Source: Azoarcus_F sp048158365 (lineage in GTDB: Bacteria > Pseudomonadota > Gammaproteobacteria > Burkholderiales > Rhodocyclaceae). From it: a stretch of 29,357 nt of DNA. Numbering within the stretch: the first letter of the stretch is position 1; each line of letters begins with the position of its first letter. The position numbers were made by a program, and so were the translations under genes. Below are positions 15,221 through 23,572 of this stretch, piece after piece. The notes below the pieces were generated by a model. The model was given only the letters and a program-made list of their open reading frames with translations, was not told the DNA's origin and searched no databases. The stretch lies in NCBI GenBank assembly GCA_048158365.1, contig JBLLNL010000018.1. One strand, 5' to 3'.

Positions 15221-16630
15221 ATGACCAAGCGCGACACGACCCTGACCACCGACCAGAAAGCTCTCAAGATCAACCTCGACAAGTTCAAGTACGGCTCCAT
15301 CGTCGAGATCGGAGCCGGACAGGAGGTCGCGCGGCGCTTCTTCCATGTGGGCGCGGCGGCGGGCACGATCGCGAAGACCATGTCGGCCTACGACATGGCG
15401 GTCAGCGACGACATCTACGGGCCCGTGGATCGCTATGTCAGCCGTGCCCGCCTGATGCAGATGCTGGAGAAGGAATTCGACCAGGTGGTCAGCCGACTGT
15501 CCAAGGTGCGTTCGCGCAACACCACCTTCTTCGCCTACGCCGCCACCGTGACCGCGCGCAGCTTCAAGCAGCAGAACGAGTGCCACGGCTGGATCGGGCT
15601 GCGGGTTCAACTGCATCCGGGTGCGGCGCCGAGTGACATCGTGATGCATGTGCGCATGCTGGACAACGATAATGCGATGCAGTCCGAGGCGCTCGGCATC
15701 CTCGGCGTGAACCTGATCCACGCCGCATTCTTCTATCACACCCATCCGGAGTGGATCATCGAGGCGCTGGCCGACGGGCTGGGTTCGGACCGCATCGAGG
15801 TGGACCTGATCCATTTCGCCGGTCCGTACTTCGAGGAGGTCGAGAACCGGCTGATGAACCTGCACCTGATCCGCAGCTGGCTGACCCGCGCAGTCATCTT
15901 CAATCCGGATGGCGAGGTGGTGGTGCCGGGCGAACTCTTCCACCGCAAGCCGGTGCTGGTCATCCGCGGCAGCTTCAAACCGGTGACCCGGGTGAACGTG
16001 GACATGATGAGTGCCGGACTGCGGCAGTTTGGCCAGATCGAGGGGGTCGAGGAATCGAACACTATGGCGCTGGCCGAGATCACGATGAACTCGCTGGTGT
16101 CCGGCGACAACGTGGACAACGCCGACTTCCTGGCGCGGGTCGACCTGCTCGCGTCGCTCGGCTACACGGTCATGATCTCGGACTATGTGCGCTTCTTCCG
16201 CCTGCGCGCCTACCTGCGGCGCTACACGCAGAAGCCGATCGGCATCGTGCTCAGCGTGCGTGATTTCGAAGCGCTGTTCGACGAGAAATACTACGAGGGC
16301 CTGGAAGGCGGCATGCTGGAGGCCTTCGGCAAGCTCTTCCCGGACAACACCCATGTCTATACCTATCCGTCGCGCCCCCGCGGCGAGAGCGAGCTGGTCA
16401 CGCTGGACACGGTACAGGTGCCGCGGCACCTGCGTCACCTGCTCGCGCACCTGGTCGACAACGGCAAACTGGTCGGGATCGAACATTACGACGAGGGAGT
16501 GTTGCACATCGATGTCAGCGAGGTCCTGTCCGGTCTGCGCAAGGGACGCGGCCGCTGGGAAGAGGACGTACCGGACAGCGTCGCGTCGGCGGTGATCGGG
16601 CGCCGGCTGCTGGGTTACGACACCGAATGA
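15221..16630 (+). CDS. Conserved protein of unknown function, about 470 residues
   Basis: A soluble 469-residue protein without signal peptide or membrane helices. The N-terminus (KALKINLDKFKYGSIVEIGAGQEVARRFFHVGAAAGTIAKTMSAYDM) and the segments NECHGWIGLRVQLHP and FYHTHPEWIIEALADGL look strongly conserved. I recall near-identical N-termini in proteins from many phyla, carried under inconsistent database names (for example adenylyltransferase or TonB receptor) that the sequence does not support. EIGAGQEVA resembles a glycine loop, but no complete nucleotide-binding motif set follows. The sequence continues with VLVIRGSFKPVTRVNVDMM and MISDYVRFFRLRAYLRRYT, and has a hydrophilic end. GGAG lies 8 bases before the ATG. 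Its gene is divergent from the MBL-fold hydrolase. No function is assigned. Confidence 0.8.
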   Translation: MTKRDTTLTTDQKALKINLDKFKYGSIVEIGAGQEVARRFFHVGAAAGTIAKTMSAYDMAVSDDIYGPVDRYVSRARLMQMLEKEFDQVVSRLSKVRSRNTTFFAYAATVTARSFKQQNECHGWIGLRVQLHPGAAPSDIVMHVRMLDNDNAMQSEALGILGVNLIHAAFFYHTHPEWIIEALADGLGSDRIEVDLIHFAGPYFEEVENRLMNLHLIRSWLTRAVIFNPDGEVVVPGELFHRKPVLVIRGSFKPVTRVNVDMMSAGLRQFGQIEGVEESNTMALAEITMNSLVSGDNVDNADFLARVDLLASLGYTVMISDYVRFFRLRAYLRRYTQKPIGIVLSVRDFEALFDEKYYEGLEGGMLEAFGKLFPDNTHVYTYPSRPRGESELVTLDTVQVPRHLRHLLAHLVDNGKLVGIEHYDEGVLHIDVSEVLSGLRKGRGRWEEDVPDSVASAVIGRRLLGYDTE

Positions 16631-16659
16631 CGGAGCGACCGGTCGAGCCGACCGCTCCG
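16631..16659 (+). terminator. Inverted repeat right after the 15221-16630 gene
   Basis: CGGAGCG (16631-16637) pairs with CGCTCCG (16653-16659), and inner CGGTC/GACCG can extend the stem with a bulge. It begins at the first base after the stop codon. A terminator or 3' stabiliser is likely, though there is no T tract. Confidence 0.4.
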
Positions 16660-17072
16660 CAACCCCGATCGATGCTGCCCGGAATCGCGCCATGCGCCGA
16701 TGACGTGTTCGCGCCGCCCGGTATGGACCAGCCCATCAACATGATCACCAGGCCGAATCCGAACCCACCCTCGCCATCGCCCGCGGCCCGGGCCGCCTCC
16801 GCCGATTCCCGGGTCATGTCGGCCTGGGCCTGCGACAGCCGCGCGACCCAGTCGGCGCTGGCCCGCGGTACGCTTGCGACGCTGTCTCTCCACGCGATCT
16901 ACACCGACATGCCGACCGTATCGAGCAGTTTCCAGTGCTGGCTCATGACCTTGACCTGCACCTGGATCGGTGGGCGATGGCGATCGCGTCGGATCTTACC
17001 CGAGTGCAGGCGGTGCGCGACGATTCGCGCTAACATCGGCGCAACGCAAACACCGGTCTCGATCCTGTCGCC
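16660..17072. other. About 410 bases without a convincing gene; possible minus-strand remnant
   Basis: No plus-strand frame here resembles a family. On the minus strand, frame from about 16944 to 16560, a candidate start (ATG before SQHWKLLDTVGMSV) is followed by TAG. The same frame then continues without a stop through IAWRDSVASVPRASADWVARLSQ and MTRESAEAARAAGDGEGGFGFGLVIMLMGWSIPGGANTSS. This could be a small gene broken by one in-frame stop, or chance in GC-rich DNA. The 50 bases before 17073 would hold the promoter of the NERD-helicase gene. Confidence 0.3.
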
Positions 17073-18716
17073 ATGGCGCGCATCTACCCCGAAGGATGGC
17101 AACGCATTCCGGCCGAAGGCGCGCTCGGACGCAAGCTGGAAACCCTGGCGGCGTTCGCGAAACAGCTACCCGACGCGCTCGCGGTCTATCACGGCATTCA
17201 CTGGACACGGGTCGAATCGGACAGGACATCGTTCGGCGACATCGACTTCATCGTGATCGGGCCGGGCGGCCGCATGGTGGTGATCGAACAATGCACCGGC
17301 TTCCTTGACGAGACACAGGAAGGTCTGATCAGGGGCTATTCGCGCCAGCGTCACAATGTCAGTGCGCAGATCGTGGCCGCGAGCGTGAACCTGCGTGCCC
17401 GCTTGAGCGCCTTTCTCGGCGGAGGCGAACCCTCGATCGATTACCTGCTGCATTGCCCGGACTACTCCTTGCGCCGACCCGGCAGCGCCGGGCTCGATCC
17501 CTCCCGGATCATCGATGCGACCCGACGCGACCAGCTCGCCGCCACCGTCATCGGGCTGACGCTGGACGGGGAGCCCGATGCACGCCGGGTCGAGGAGATC
17601 CACCGTTTCATGGTCAATACGCTGCAACTGGTCCCGGAGGTCAATGCCATCGTCGGCCAGGCCGAGGCGCTGTACACCCGGCTCGCCGGCGGGCTGGCCG
17701 AATGGGCGCGCAAGATCGACATGACGCCGTTCCGGCTACGGGTGACCGGCACCGCCGGCAGCGGCAAGACGCAGCTCGCGATGGCGGTGTTCCGCGATGC
17801 ACTCGCCGCCGGGCGACGGCCGCTATACGTGTGCTACAACCGCCCGCTCGCCGACCATATCGCCGCGATCGCGCCCGCCGGCGGAGAGGTCGTCACCTAT
17901 CACCAGCTGTGCGACCGCATGCTGCGCGATGCCGGTCGCGAGCCGGATTTCACGCGTCCGGGCGCCTTCGCGCGCATGGAGCAGGACGCGCTGGCACTGA
18001 CTCCGGGCGACGCGTGGCGGTTCGACGAGCTCATCATCGACGAAGGGCAGGACTTCCAGGCGAGCTGGTGCGACCGGCTGCTCGGCTTGCTGCGGCCGGA
18101 AGGACGGGCGTGGTGGCTGGAGGATCCGATGCAGAACCTGTACGACCGCCCGGACGTCGAGCTACCCGGCTGGGTGCGGCTGCACAGCGAGCGCAACTAC
18201 CGCAGCCCCTCCGATATCGTCGTCGCGCTGAACGAACGGCTGGGCCTGACCGAAACGGTGCAGGCGGGCAGCCCGATCGCGGAATCCGGACTCGAGATCC
18301 TGAGCTGGCAAGACGAAAGCGCGCTGATCGAGCAGACCAAGCGCGCGGTGACCCGCGCGATCGGGCTCGGCTACAGGCGCGACATGATCGCGCTGATCAC
18401 GTATCGCGGCCGCGAGCACTCCGTATTCGCGCCCTTCGAACGGCTCGGACAGCATGGGCTCAAGTCCTTCACCGGTCGCTACGATCTGCTAGGCAACCCG
18501 ATCTATTCCGATGGCGACTTCCTGATCGATTCGGTCTATCGATTCAAGGGGCAGGCCGCGCCCTGCGTGATCTTCACCGAGATCGACTTCGACAGCCTGG
18601 ACCCGCTCACGGTCCGCAAGCTCTTCGTCGGTGCGACCCGGGCAAGCATGAAGCTGATCCTGGTCGCGTCCGAGCGCGCCGCCCGCCAGCTGGCATGGAA
18701 GTCACCGGAGAGCTGA
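17073..18716 (+). CDS. NERD-domain superfamily 1 helicase/ATPase
   Basis: A 547-residue protein. Residues 1-130 are a NERD (nuclease-related) domain: SFGDIDFIVIGPGG, then MVVIEQCTGFL. The rest is a UvrD/RecD-type superfamily 1 ATPase. Walker A is GTAGSGKTQLA (about 225-235), motif Ia YVCYNRPLADHI, motif II LIIDEGQDFQASW (about 320-332), motif III WWLEDPMQNLYDRP, motif IV/V SVYRFKGQAAPCVI, and motif VI KLFVGATRASMKLILV. The expected role is DNA repair or nucleic-acid remodelling. In most NERD domains the catalytic set is D...ExK; here Asp58 and Glu72 are present but the Lys position is Cys74 (EQC). The nuclease half may therefore be inactive. Convergent with the ProQ-like gene, 33 bases apart. 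Confidence 0.85.
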   Translation: MARIYPEGWQRIPAEGALGRKLETLAAFAKQLPDALAVYHGIHWTRVESDRTSFGDIDFIVIGPGGRMVVIEQCTGFLDETQEGLIRGYSRQRHNVSAQIVAASVNLRARLSAFLGGGEPSIDYLLHCPDYSLRRPGSAGLDPSRIIDATRRDQLAATVIGLTLDGEPDARRVEEIHRFMVNTLQLVPEVNAIVGQAEALYTRLAGGLAEWARKIDMTPFRLRVTGTAGSGKTQLAMAVFRDALAAGRRPLYVCYNRPLADHIAAIAPAGGEVVTYHQLCDRMLRDAGREPDFTRPGAFARMEQDALALTPGDAWRFDELIIDEGQDFQASWCDRLLGLLRPEGRAWWLEDPMQNLYDRPDVELPGWVRLHSERNYRSPSDIVVALNERLGLTETVQAGSPIAESGLEILSWQDESALIEQTKRAVTRAIGLGYRRDMIALITYRGREHSVFAPFERLGQHGLKSFTGRYDLLGNPIYSDGDFLIDSVYRFKGQAAPCVIFTEIDFDSLDPLTVRKLFVGATRASMKLILVASERAARQLAWKSPES

Positions 18717-18749
18717 CGCGAGGCTGGGCAGGCCTGCGCAACTGGCCGA

Positions 18750-19211
18750 TCAGCGCGACGAGAACTTGCTCATCAACTGCTGCAGCTTCTCGGCCTTGCG
18801 CTGCTCGGCCTCCTCGGCACGGCGGCGCGCCTCTTCTTCCTTCTGCTTGTCGCGCTTGCGCCGCGCGACCTCGGCAAACCGCTCCTTCAGCGTCTGCGCC
18901 GCATGCGCGCGATGCTCCTCGCTGACTTCGCCGTTCTCGTTGCCGTCGAAGTCGAAGCGGTGCGTGGCCTTTTCCATCGCCTTCAGATAACGCGTCGACG
19001 CGGTGTGCATGCGCATCGCGGTCCGCACGACCTTGCGGTCCAGTTCCGGAAAGCGGGCCATGACGGTCTTGTCGATGCGCAAGGCCAGCGGCTTGAAGTC
19101 GCGAAAGGTCGGCGACATTTCCTGCAGCTTCAGGATCAGACCGCGGGGATCGATCGACTCCTTGGGCCTGGGATCGGGTGATTCGGGCTGTACTTCGGCT
19201 TCGGTGTTCAT
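18750..19211 (-). CDS. ProQ/FinO-domain RNA chaperone
   Basis: A 153-residue basic protein. Residues 23-115 form the ProQ/FinO RNA-binding domain: GLILKLQEMSPTFRDFKPLALRIDKTVMARFP, VVRTAMRMHTASTRYLKAMEKATHRFDFDGNENGEVSEEHRAHA. The Tyr-Leu helix and the Arg-x-Asp-x-x-Gly turn are typical. The domain is followed by a long charged helix rich in Lys, Arg and Glu (KERFAEVARRKRDKQKEEEARRR...). ProQ-type proteins bind structured sRNAs and mRNA 3' ends and affect their stability and pairing. It is at the end of the minus-strand series but 113 bases from the preceding quinone-reductase stop, so it probably has its own promoter. The ribosome site before ATG 19211 is weak. Confidence 0.85.
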   Translation of the reverse strand: MNTEAEVQPESPDPRPKESIDPRGLILKLQEMSPTFRDFKPLALRIDKTVMARFPELDRKVVRTAMRMHTASTRYLKAMEKATHRFDFDGNENGEVSEEHRAHAAQTLKERFAEVARRKRDKQKEEEARRRAEEAEQRKAEKLQQLMSKFSSR

Positions 19212-19324
19212 TGCGATCGGTGAAAAACAGGCTCGGGAAAGGGTCCGCTGCGACGACCCGGTCGGGGCTCGCCGGCCGGGCGGAGCATGGAAAAGCGCAT
19301 CATCGCATGAAACGCTGCCGAAGC

Positions 19325-20302
19325 TCAGGTCGGCTTGACGATCAGCTTGCCGGGGGCTTCTCGACGGGCAAGCGCGAGCAACGCATCCCTGGCCTGCGCC
19401 AGTGCATAGGTGCCGGTGATGCGGGGCTTGAAACGGCCGTCGGCGAAGCCATCAAGGATGGCCCCGATCTGCGCGGCGGCAACATCCGGCTCGCGCCTGA
19501 GCATCTCGTCCCAGAACACCCCCGACGCCTCGCAGCCCTTGAGCAACAGCAGATTGGCCGGAATGCGCGGAATGTCGCCGGCCGCGAAACCGATGATCAG
19601 GATCCGGCCCCGCCATGCCGTCGCACGCAGCGCGGCCTCGGTGAAGGCGCCCCCGACCACGTCCACGACGATGTCTGCGCCCCGCCCGTCGGTGGCCGCC
19701 CTGACCGCGTCCTTCAGATCCTCCGCGACATAGTCGATACAGACATCCGCGCCCGCCTCGGCGCACAGGGCGAGACGCTCGGGCGAGCCCGCCGCCGCAA
19801 TCACGCGCGCGCCGGTAGCATGCGCGACCTCCACCGTAGCCAGTCCGACGCCACCGGCCGCGCCCAGGACAAGCACGGTGTCGCGGTCCTGCATGCGTGC
19901 CCGGTCATACAGGCTGAACCATGCCGTGCCGTATGCGACCAGGCCGGCCGCCGCATCCTCGAAGGACACGCCGTCCGCGAGACGCCAGGTCTGATTCACG
20001 TGTGCACGGCACGACTCCGCATAACCACCGAACCAGGTGAACGCACACACCCGGTCACCGACGCCGAATCCGGACACACCCGGACCGACCGAGGCGATCG
20101 TGCCGGCCACCTCGCCTCCGGGCGAAAAGGGTGCGGGCGGCTTGAGCTGGTATTTGCCCTGCACGATCAGCGTGTCGTAGAAATTCACGCCGGCCGCAGC
20201 GACCCGAATCACGACTTCGCCTGGGCCCGGGACCGGGTCGGGTAATTCACCGAGGCGCAACGCGTCTATCGGCGCGAACGCATCGCAGATCAGGGCACGC
20301 AT
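19325..20302 (-). CDS. Quinone oxidoreductase-like zinc-family (MDR) dehydrogenase
   Basis: A 325-residue medium-chain dehydrogenase/reductase of the NADPH:quinone oxidoreductase branch. The N-terminal catalytic domain includes GEVVIRVAAAGVNFYDTLIVQGKYQLKPP and FSPGGEVAGTIASVGPGV. It lacks the Cys/His set of zinc-dependent alcohol dehydrogenases. The cofactor domain carries VLVLGAAGGVGLATVEVAHATGARVIAAAGS (about 142-172, the AAGGVG loop), then GADIVVDVVGG. AAGGVG-type members reduce quinones or enoyl/enone groups with NADPH. ATG 20302 has AAGGAG 8 bases upstream. It follows the alpha/beta hydrolase by 58 bases and is probably the last gene of the aromatic-acid operon. Here it might reduce an unsaturated CoA or quinone intermediate, but that is context only. 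Confidence 0.8.
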   Translation of the reverse strand: MRALICDAFAPIDALRLGELPDPVPGPGEVVIRVAAAGVNFYDTLIVQGKYQLKPPAPFSPGGEVAGTIASVGPGVSGFGVGDRVCAFTWFGGYAESCRAHVNQTWRLADGVSFEDAAAGLVAYGTAWFSLYDRARMQDRDTVLVLGAAGGVGLATVEVAHATGARVIAAAGSPERLALCAEAGADVCIDYVAEDLKDAVRAATDGRGADIVVDVVGGAFTEAALRATAWRGRILIIGFAAGDIPRIPANLLLLKGCEASGVFWDEMLRREPDVAAAQIGAILDGFADGRFKPRITGTYALAQARDALLALARREAPGKLIVKPT

Positions 20303-20360
20303 AAATCCACTCCTTGTGCAGACGCCGTGCGGGCGGTTTCAACGCATTCGCCGCAACGGT

Positions 20361-21134
20361 TCAATAGTCGGTGATCCGGTTCACGAAATCCACGACCGAC
20401 GCGATGACAGCGTCGGACTGGTCCCTGTGCGGCGAATGACGGCAATCGGCGAGCTTTAACAGTTCCACATCGCCGGCCGCCGCAGCGATCCGGTCGATCT
20501 GCTGCATCGTGCCGTACTCGTCGTCCTCGCCCTGGATAGCGAGGATGGGGCAACGGATGCGCGGCACGGAGGCCTCGATGTTCCACGCACGAAAGTCCGG
20601 ATGCAGCCAGATGTCGTTCCAGCCCCGGAACGCAGCATCCACGTCATCGTGATACTTTCCGAGTCGCGTCGCGAGGTCGGTCGTCCGATAGGCCGTCTTG
20701 GCGGCGGCGATGCTGCTGACCGAGATGTCCTCGACCATCACGTGCGGCGCCATCGCGATCACGCCGGTCAGGGCGGTATCGGTATTGCCGGCACAGATCA
20801 GCGCGATCGAGGCGCCGTCCGAATGGCCGAACAGGATCGGGGCGTCGACGCCGAGCCGCGCGAGCAAAGCGGGCAACACCTGCTCGCCCTCGTCATGCAT
20901 GTAGCTCACCTCACGCGGGAGGGGGGCCGGATCGGAGCGGCCGTAGCCGGCCCGCGAAAACACGACCGCCTCGCAGCCGGTGGCATCCGCGACCCGCTGC
21001 GGGAAGTCGCGCCACATTGAGACCGAGCCGAGGCCTTCATGCAGAAAGACGATGGCGGGGGCGTCCCCGCGCGGATGTGCGGACGGCAGACGCAAGTACT
21101 CAAGGCGAACACCGCCCACATCGACGCGTTTCAA
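20361..21134 (-). CDS. Alpha/beta hydrolase, TTG start
   Basis: A 257-residue alpha/beta-fold hydrolase. AIVFLHEGLGSVSMWRDFP gives the oxyanion-hole strand, FGHSDGASIALICAG the nucleophile elbow G-H-S-D-G, AIQGEDDEYGTM the likely acidic residue, and CRHSPHRDQ the catalytic His. The triad is complete. The start is a TTG at 21134-21132, one base after the LivF stop. GGGAG lies 6 bases upstream, and no in-frame ATG occurs before the fold begins. This tight linkage puts it in the transporter/ligase operon. Hydrolases near box genes may act on ring-cleavage lactones or stray CoA thioesters, but the sequence does not say which substrate is used. Confidence 0.85.
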   Translation of the reverse strand: MKRVDVGGVRLEYLRLPSAHPRGDAPAIVFLHEGLGSVSMWRDFPQRVADATGCEAVVFSRAGYGRSDPAPLPREVSYMHDEGEQVLPALLARLGVDAPILFGHSDGASIALICAGNTDTALTGVIAMAPHVMVEDISVSSIAAAKTAYRTTDLATRLGKYHDDVDAAFRGWNDIWLHPDFRAWNIEASVPRIRCPILAIQGEDDEYGTMQQIDRIAAAAGDVELLKLADCRHSPHRDQSDAVIASVVDFVNRITDY

Positions 21135-21135
21135 T

Positions 21136-21849
21136 TCAGACTCCCAGGTGCTTCCGGATCATCTCCGGGTCGTTGCGGACGGTTTCGCTTGGGCCGTCGA
21201 ACACGACCGTGCCCTTGACCAGGATCATCGAGCGATCGGTCAGCGAAGTCACGGCCGAATGATTCTTGTCGACGATGACGGTCGCGATACCGGTTTCGCG
21301 GATCGTGCGGATCACACGCCAGATCTCGCGCACCAGCAGCGGCGCAAGGCCCTCGGTGGCCTCGTCCAGGATCAGCAGGTCCGGATTGGTCATCAGCGCG
21401 CGGCCGATGGTCAGCATCTGCTGCTCGCCACCGGACAACTGGCCGCCCCCGTGCGTGATCCGCTCGGCCAGGCGCGGGAAGGTCTCCATCACGCGCTCGA
21501 AGGTCCAGTCACGCCGGCCGTCGACGCCTGCGCGGCCAGCCATCAGCAGATTCTCCCGCACCGACAGATTCGGGAAGATGCCACGTCCCTCGGGCACATA
21601 GGCGATGCCACTGCGCGCGATGCGATAGGTCGGCGCCCCGTTCACCGGTCTGCCCCGCACCGTGATCGTGCCCTCGCGCGGATGGACGAGACCCAGCATC
21701 GATCGGATCAGCGTGGTCTTGCCCATGCCGTTGCGTCCCATCAGACCCAGCGCCTCGCCTTTCGCGATCGCGAAGTCGACGCCGTGCAGGATGTGACTGG
21801 AACCATAGTAGGTGTGCAACCCGCGCGCTTCGAGGAGGGTCTCAGACAT
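21136..21849 (-). CDS. livF: LivF-type ABC transporter ATP-binding protein
   Basis: A 237-residue ATPase of the branched-chain amino-acid (HAAT) ABC family, LivF subgroup. Walker A is GRNGMGKTTLIRSML, the Q-loop region is GIAYVPEGRGIFPNLSVRENL, the signature is LSGGEQQMLTIGRAL, Walker B is LLILDEATEGLAPL, and the H-loop is TVIVDKNHSAV (Asn-His with Lys in place of the usual Glu-His). It powers import together with LivG. The frame opens at 21858, but ATG 21849 fits the family start (SETLLEARGLHTYYG) and overlaps the livG stop by 8 bases. In this setting the imported substrate is likely benzoate or a related aromatic acid, as inferred for similar clusters next to benzoate-CoA ligases. Confidence 0.9.
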   Translation of the reverse strand: MSETLLEARGLHTYYGSSHILHGVDFAIAKGEALGLMGRNGMGKTTLIRSMLGLVHPREGTITVRGRPVNGAPTYRIARSGIAYVPEGRGIFPNLSVRENLLMAGRAGVDGRRDWTFERVMETFPRLAERITHGGGQLSGGEQQMLTIGRALMTNPDLLILDEATEGLAPLLVREIWRVIRTIRETGIATVIVDKNHSAVTSLTDRSMILVKGTVVFDGPSETVRNDPEMIRKHLGV

Positions 21850-22603
21850 GCTGATCATCCCCCTCGCCGAGATAGGCCTGCTGCACCTCCTCGCTGTTGC
21901 GGATCTGTTCCGGCGAACCGGACTCGAGGACTTCGCCGTCGACCATCACGGTGATCTGGTCGGCCACCGCAAACACCGCATCCATGTCATGCTCCACCAG
22001 CAGGATCGCACGGGTCTGCTTGAGCCCGTTGAGCAGACCGATCATCTGCGTCGACTCCTCCGACCCCATGCCGGCCAGCGGCTCGTCGAGCAGCAACACC
22101 TGTGCATCGGTCGCAAGCACCATCGCGATCTCGAGCTGGCGCTGTTCGCCATGCGAGAGCAGGCCGGCGACCCTGTCCTCGCGACCGGCCAGCCCCGCCT
22201 CGGCGATCGCCGCGCGCGCGCGCTCGACCGTGTCGAGCAGCTTCATCGCGGGCGTGAAGATCCTCCACGCACGCTGGTTGCGCGACTGCGCGGCCAACCG
22301 GCAGTTCTCGAGCACGGTGAACTTCGGGAAGATGTTGGTGCGCTGATAGCTGCGGCCGATGCCGATGCGCGAGCGTTCATGCGCCTTCAACGACGTGATG
22401 TCCTTGCCCATGTAACGGATCGTCCCGGACGACGGCGGCAAATCCCCCGACAACATGTTGATCAGCGTCGACTTGCCCGCGCCGTTCGGCCCCAGCAGCG
22501 CATGCAGCACGCCGCGCTCCAGCGCGATGTGCACCTCCAGATTCGCCGCCAGACCACCGAACAGGCGGCTCAGACGTTCGGCGACCAACAGCGCCTCAGC
22601 CAT
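21842..22603 (-). CDS. livG: LivG-type ABC transporter ATP-binding protein
   Basis: A 253-residue LivG-type ATPase. Walker A is GPNGAGKSTLINML, the Q-loop region is GIGRSYQRTNIFPKFTVLEN, and Walker B is VLLLDEPLAGMG, followed by the switch His in LLVEHDMDAVF. The signature loop reads LLSHGEQRQLEIAMVL, with LSHGEQ in place of the commoner LSGGEQ, a variation accepted in this family. AAGGAG lies 7 bases before ATG 22603, so this start is preferred over 22621. It overlaps livM by 8 bases. It pairs with LivF as the ATPase heterodimer. Confidence 0.9.
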   Translation of the reverse strand: MAEALLVAERLSRLFGGLAANLEVHIALERGVLHALLGPNGAGKSTLINMLSGDLPPSSGTIRYMGKDITSLKAHERSRIGIGRSYQRTNIFPKFTVLENCRLAAQSRNQRAWRIFTPAMKLLDTVERARAAIAEAGLAGREDRVAGLLSHGEQRQLEIAMVLATDAQVLLLDEPLAGMGSEESTQMIGLLNGLKQTRAILLVEHDMDAVFAVADQITVMVDGEVLESGSPEQIRNSEEVQQAYLGEGDDQHV

Positions 22604-23567
22604 TCTTGTTCTCCTTGCCAAACCTGCGCAGGATGCGCTCGGGCAACGCGGCCAGTCCGCCCGGCATGAACAGCACCGCCAGCACGATCATGCCACCCAT
22701 CAACAGCTGCCAGTGCTTGGTCCAGTCGGTGAACAGCTCCTGCATGCCGACCAGCGCGAACGCACCGGCGATTGCCCCGGCCAGATTGCCCATGCCGCCC
22801 AGGATCACCATCAGCAGCACGTCGCCCGACTTGTGCCAGGACAGGTACTCGGGCGTCACGAAACCGAACAGCACCGCATACAGAAAGCCCGCGATGCCGG
22901 CCAGCCCGCCGGCCAGCGTGAAGGCTGCGAGCTTGTAGCGGAAGGTCGCGTAGCCCAGCGACTGCATGCGGTGCTCGTTGCTGCGGATGCCGACCAGCAC
23001 CCGACCGAACGGCGAGCGCAGCACCAGCGTCAGGAACAGATAGACCAGCACCATCATCGCGACGACGAAGAAATACAGGTGATCCCCGTCGAGCAGATCG
23101 AAGGGCTGGAAGCCGCCGATCGAAGCGTCCGGACGCACGTCCAGGTAGATGCCGTCCGAACCACCGCCCAGCGCGGTGTCGTGGAAGATGTAATAGGCCA
23201 TCTGCGCGAACGCGAGCGTGACCATGATGAAGTAGATGCCCTTGGTCCTGAGCACGAACAGCCCCACCACGAACGCAGCCGCCGCGGCCGCCAGCACCGA
23301 CAGGGGCAGGATGACCCACAGGCTGGCCGCCGAAAAGTCGGTCGGAGAAAGCATCACCGCCATATAGGCCGCGACCCCGAAATAGGCGGCATGACCGAAG
23401 CTGACCAGCCCGGTGAAGCCGACCAGCAGATCCAGGCTCATCGCGAAAATCGCCAGGATCAGGATGCGGGCGACCACCTCAGTGTAGAACTCCGAGCCGT
23501 AGAACGGAAACGCGAGCAGACCGGCCAGCACCAGCAGCTTGAAGGTCGTGGAAACGGTTGAGCTCAT
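22596..23567 (-). CDS. livM: LivM-type ABC transporter permease
   Basis: A 323-residue inner-membrane permease with eight to ten hydrophobic segments. Family landmarks are LDLLVGFTGLVSFGHAAYFGVAAY (about 43-66), the cytoplasmic EAA-like loop LRSPFGRVLVGIRSNEHRMQSLGY (about 181-204), and GGMGNLAGAIAGAFALVG (about 256-273). It forms the transmembrane dimer with LivH. Two starts are possible: ATG 23576, giving a four-base ATGA overlap with livH, and ATG 23567, which has AAGGG at good distance. I prefer 23567. The substrate range is set by the LivJ-like binding protein upstream. Confidence 0.9.
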   Translation of the reverse strand: MSSTVSTTFKLLVLAGLLAFPFYGSEFYTEVVARILILAIFAMSLDLLVGFTGLVSFGHAAYFGVAAYMAVMLSPTDFSAASLWVILPLSVLAAAAAAFVVGLFVLRTKGIYFIMVTLAFAQMAYYIFHDTALGGGSDGIYLDVRPDASIGGFQPFDLLDGDHLYFFVVAMMVLVYLFLTLVLRSPFGRVLVGIRSNEHRMQSLGYATFRYKLAAFTLAGGLAGIAGFLYAVLFGFVTPEYLSWHKSGDVLLMVILGGMGNLAGAIAGAFALVGMQELFTDWTKHWQLLMGGMIVLAVLFMPGGLAALPERILRRFGKENKNG

Positions 23568-23572
23568 GCGGG

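Noticed and set aside
15191..16693. A 500-codon minus-strand open frame
   Set aside because: It is antisense to the conserved 15221-16630 gene, rich in His, Asp and Gln, with no recognisable domain or ribosome site.
22455..23561. Long plus-strand frames across the liv genes and benzoate-CoA ligase (also 24327-25799 and 25891-27420)
   Set aside because: All lie opposite well-recognised ABC transporter and ligase genes and have the biased composition of antisense frames.
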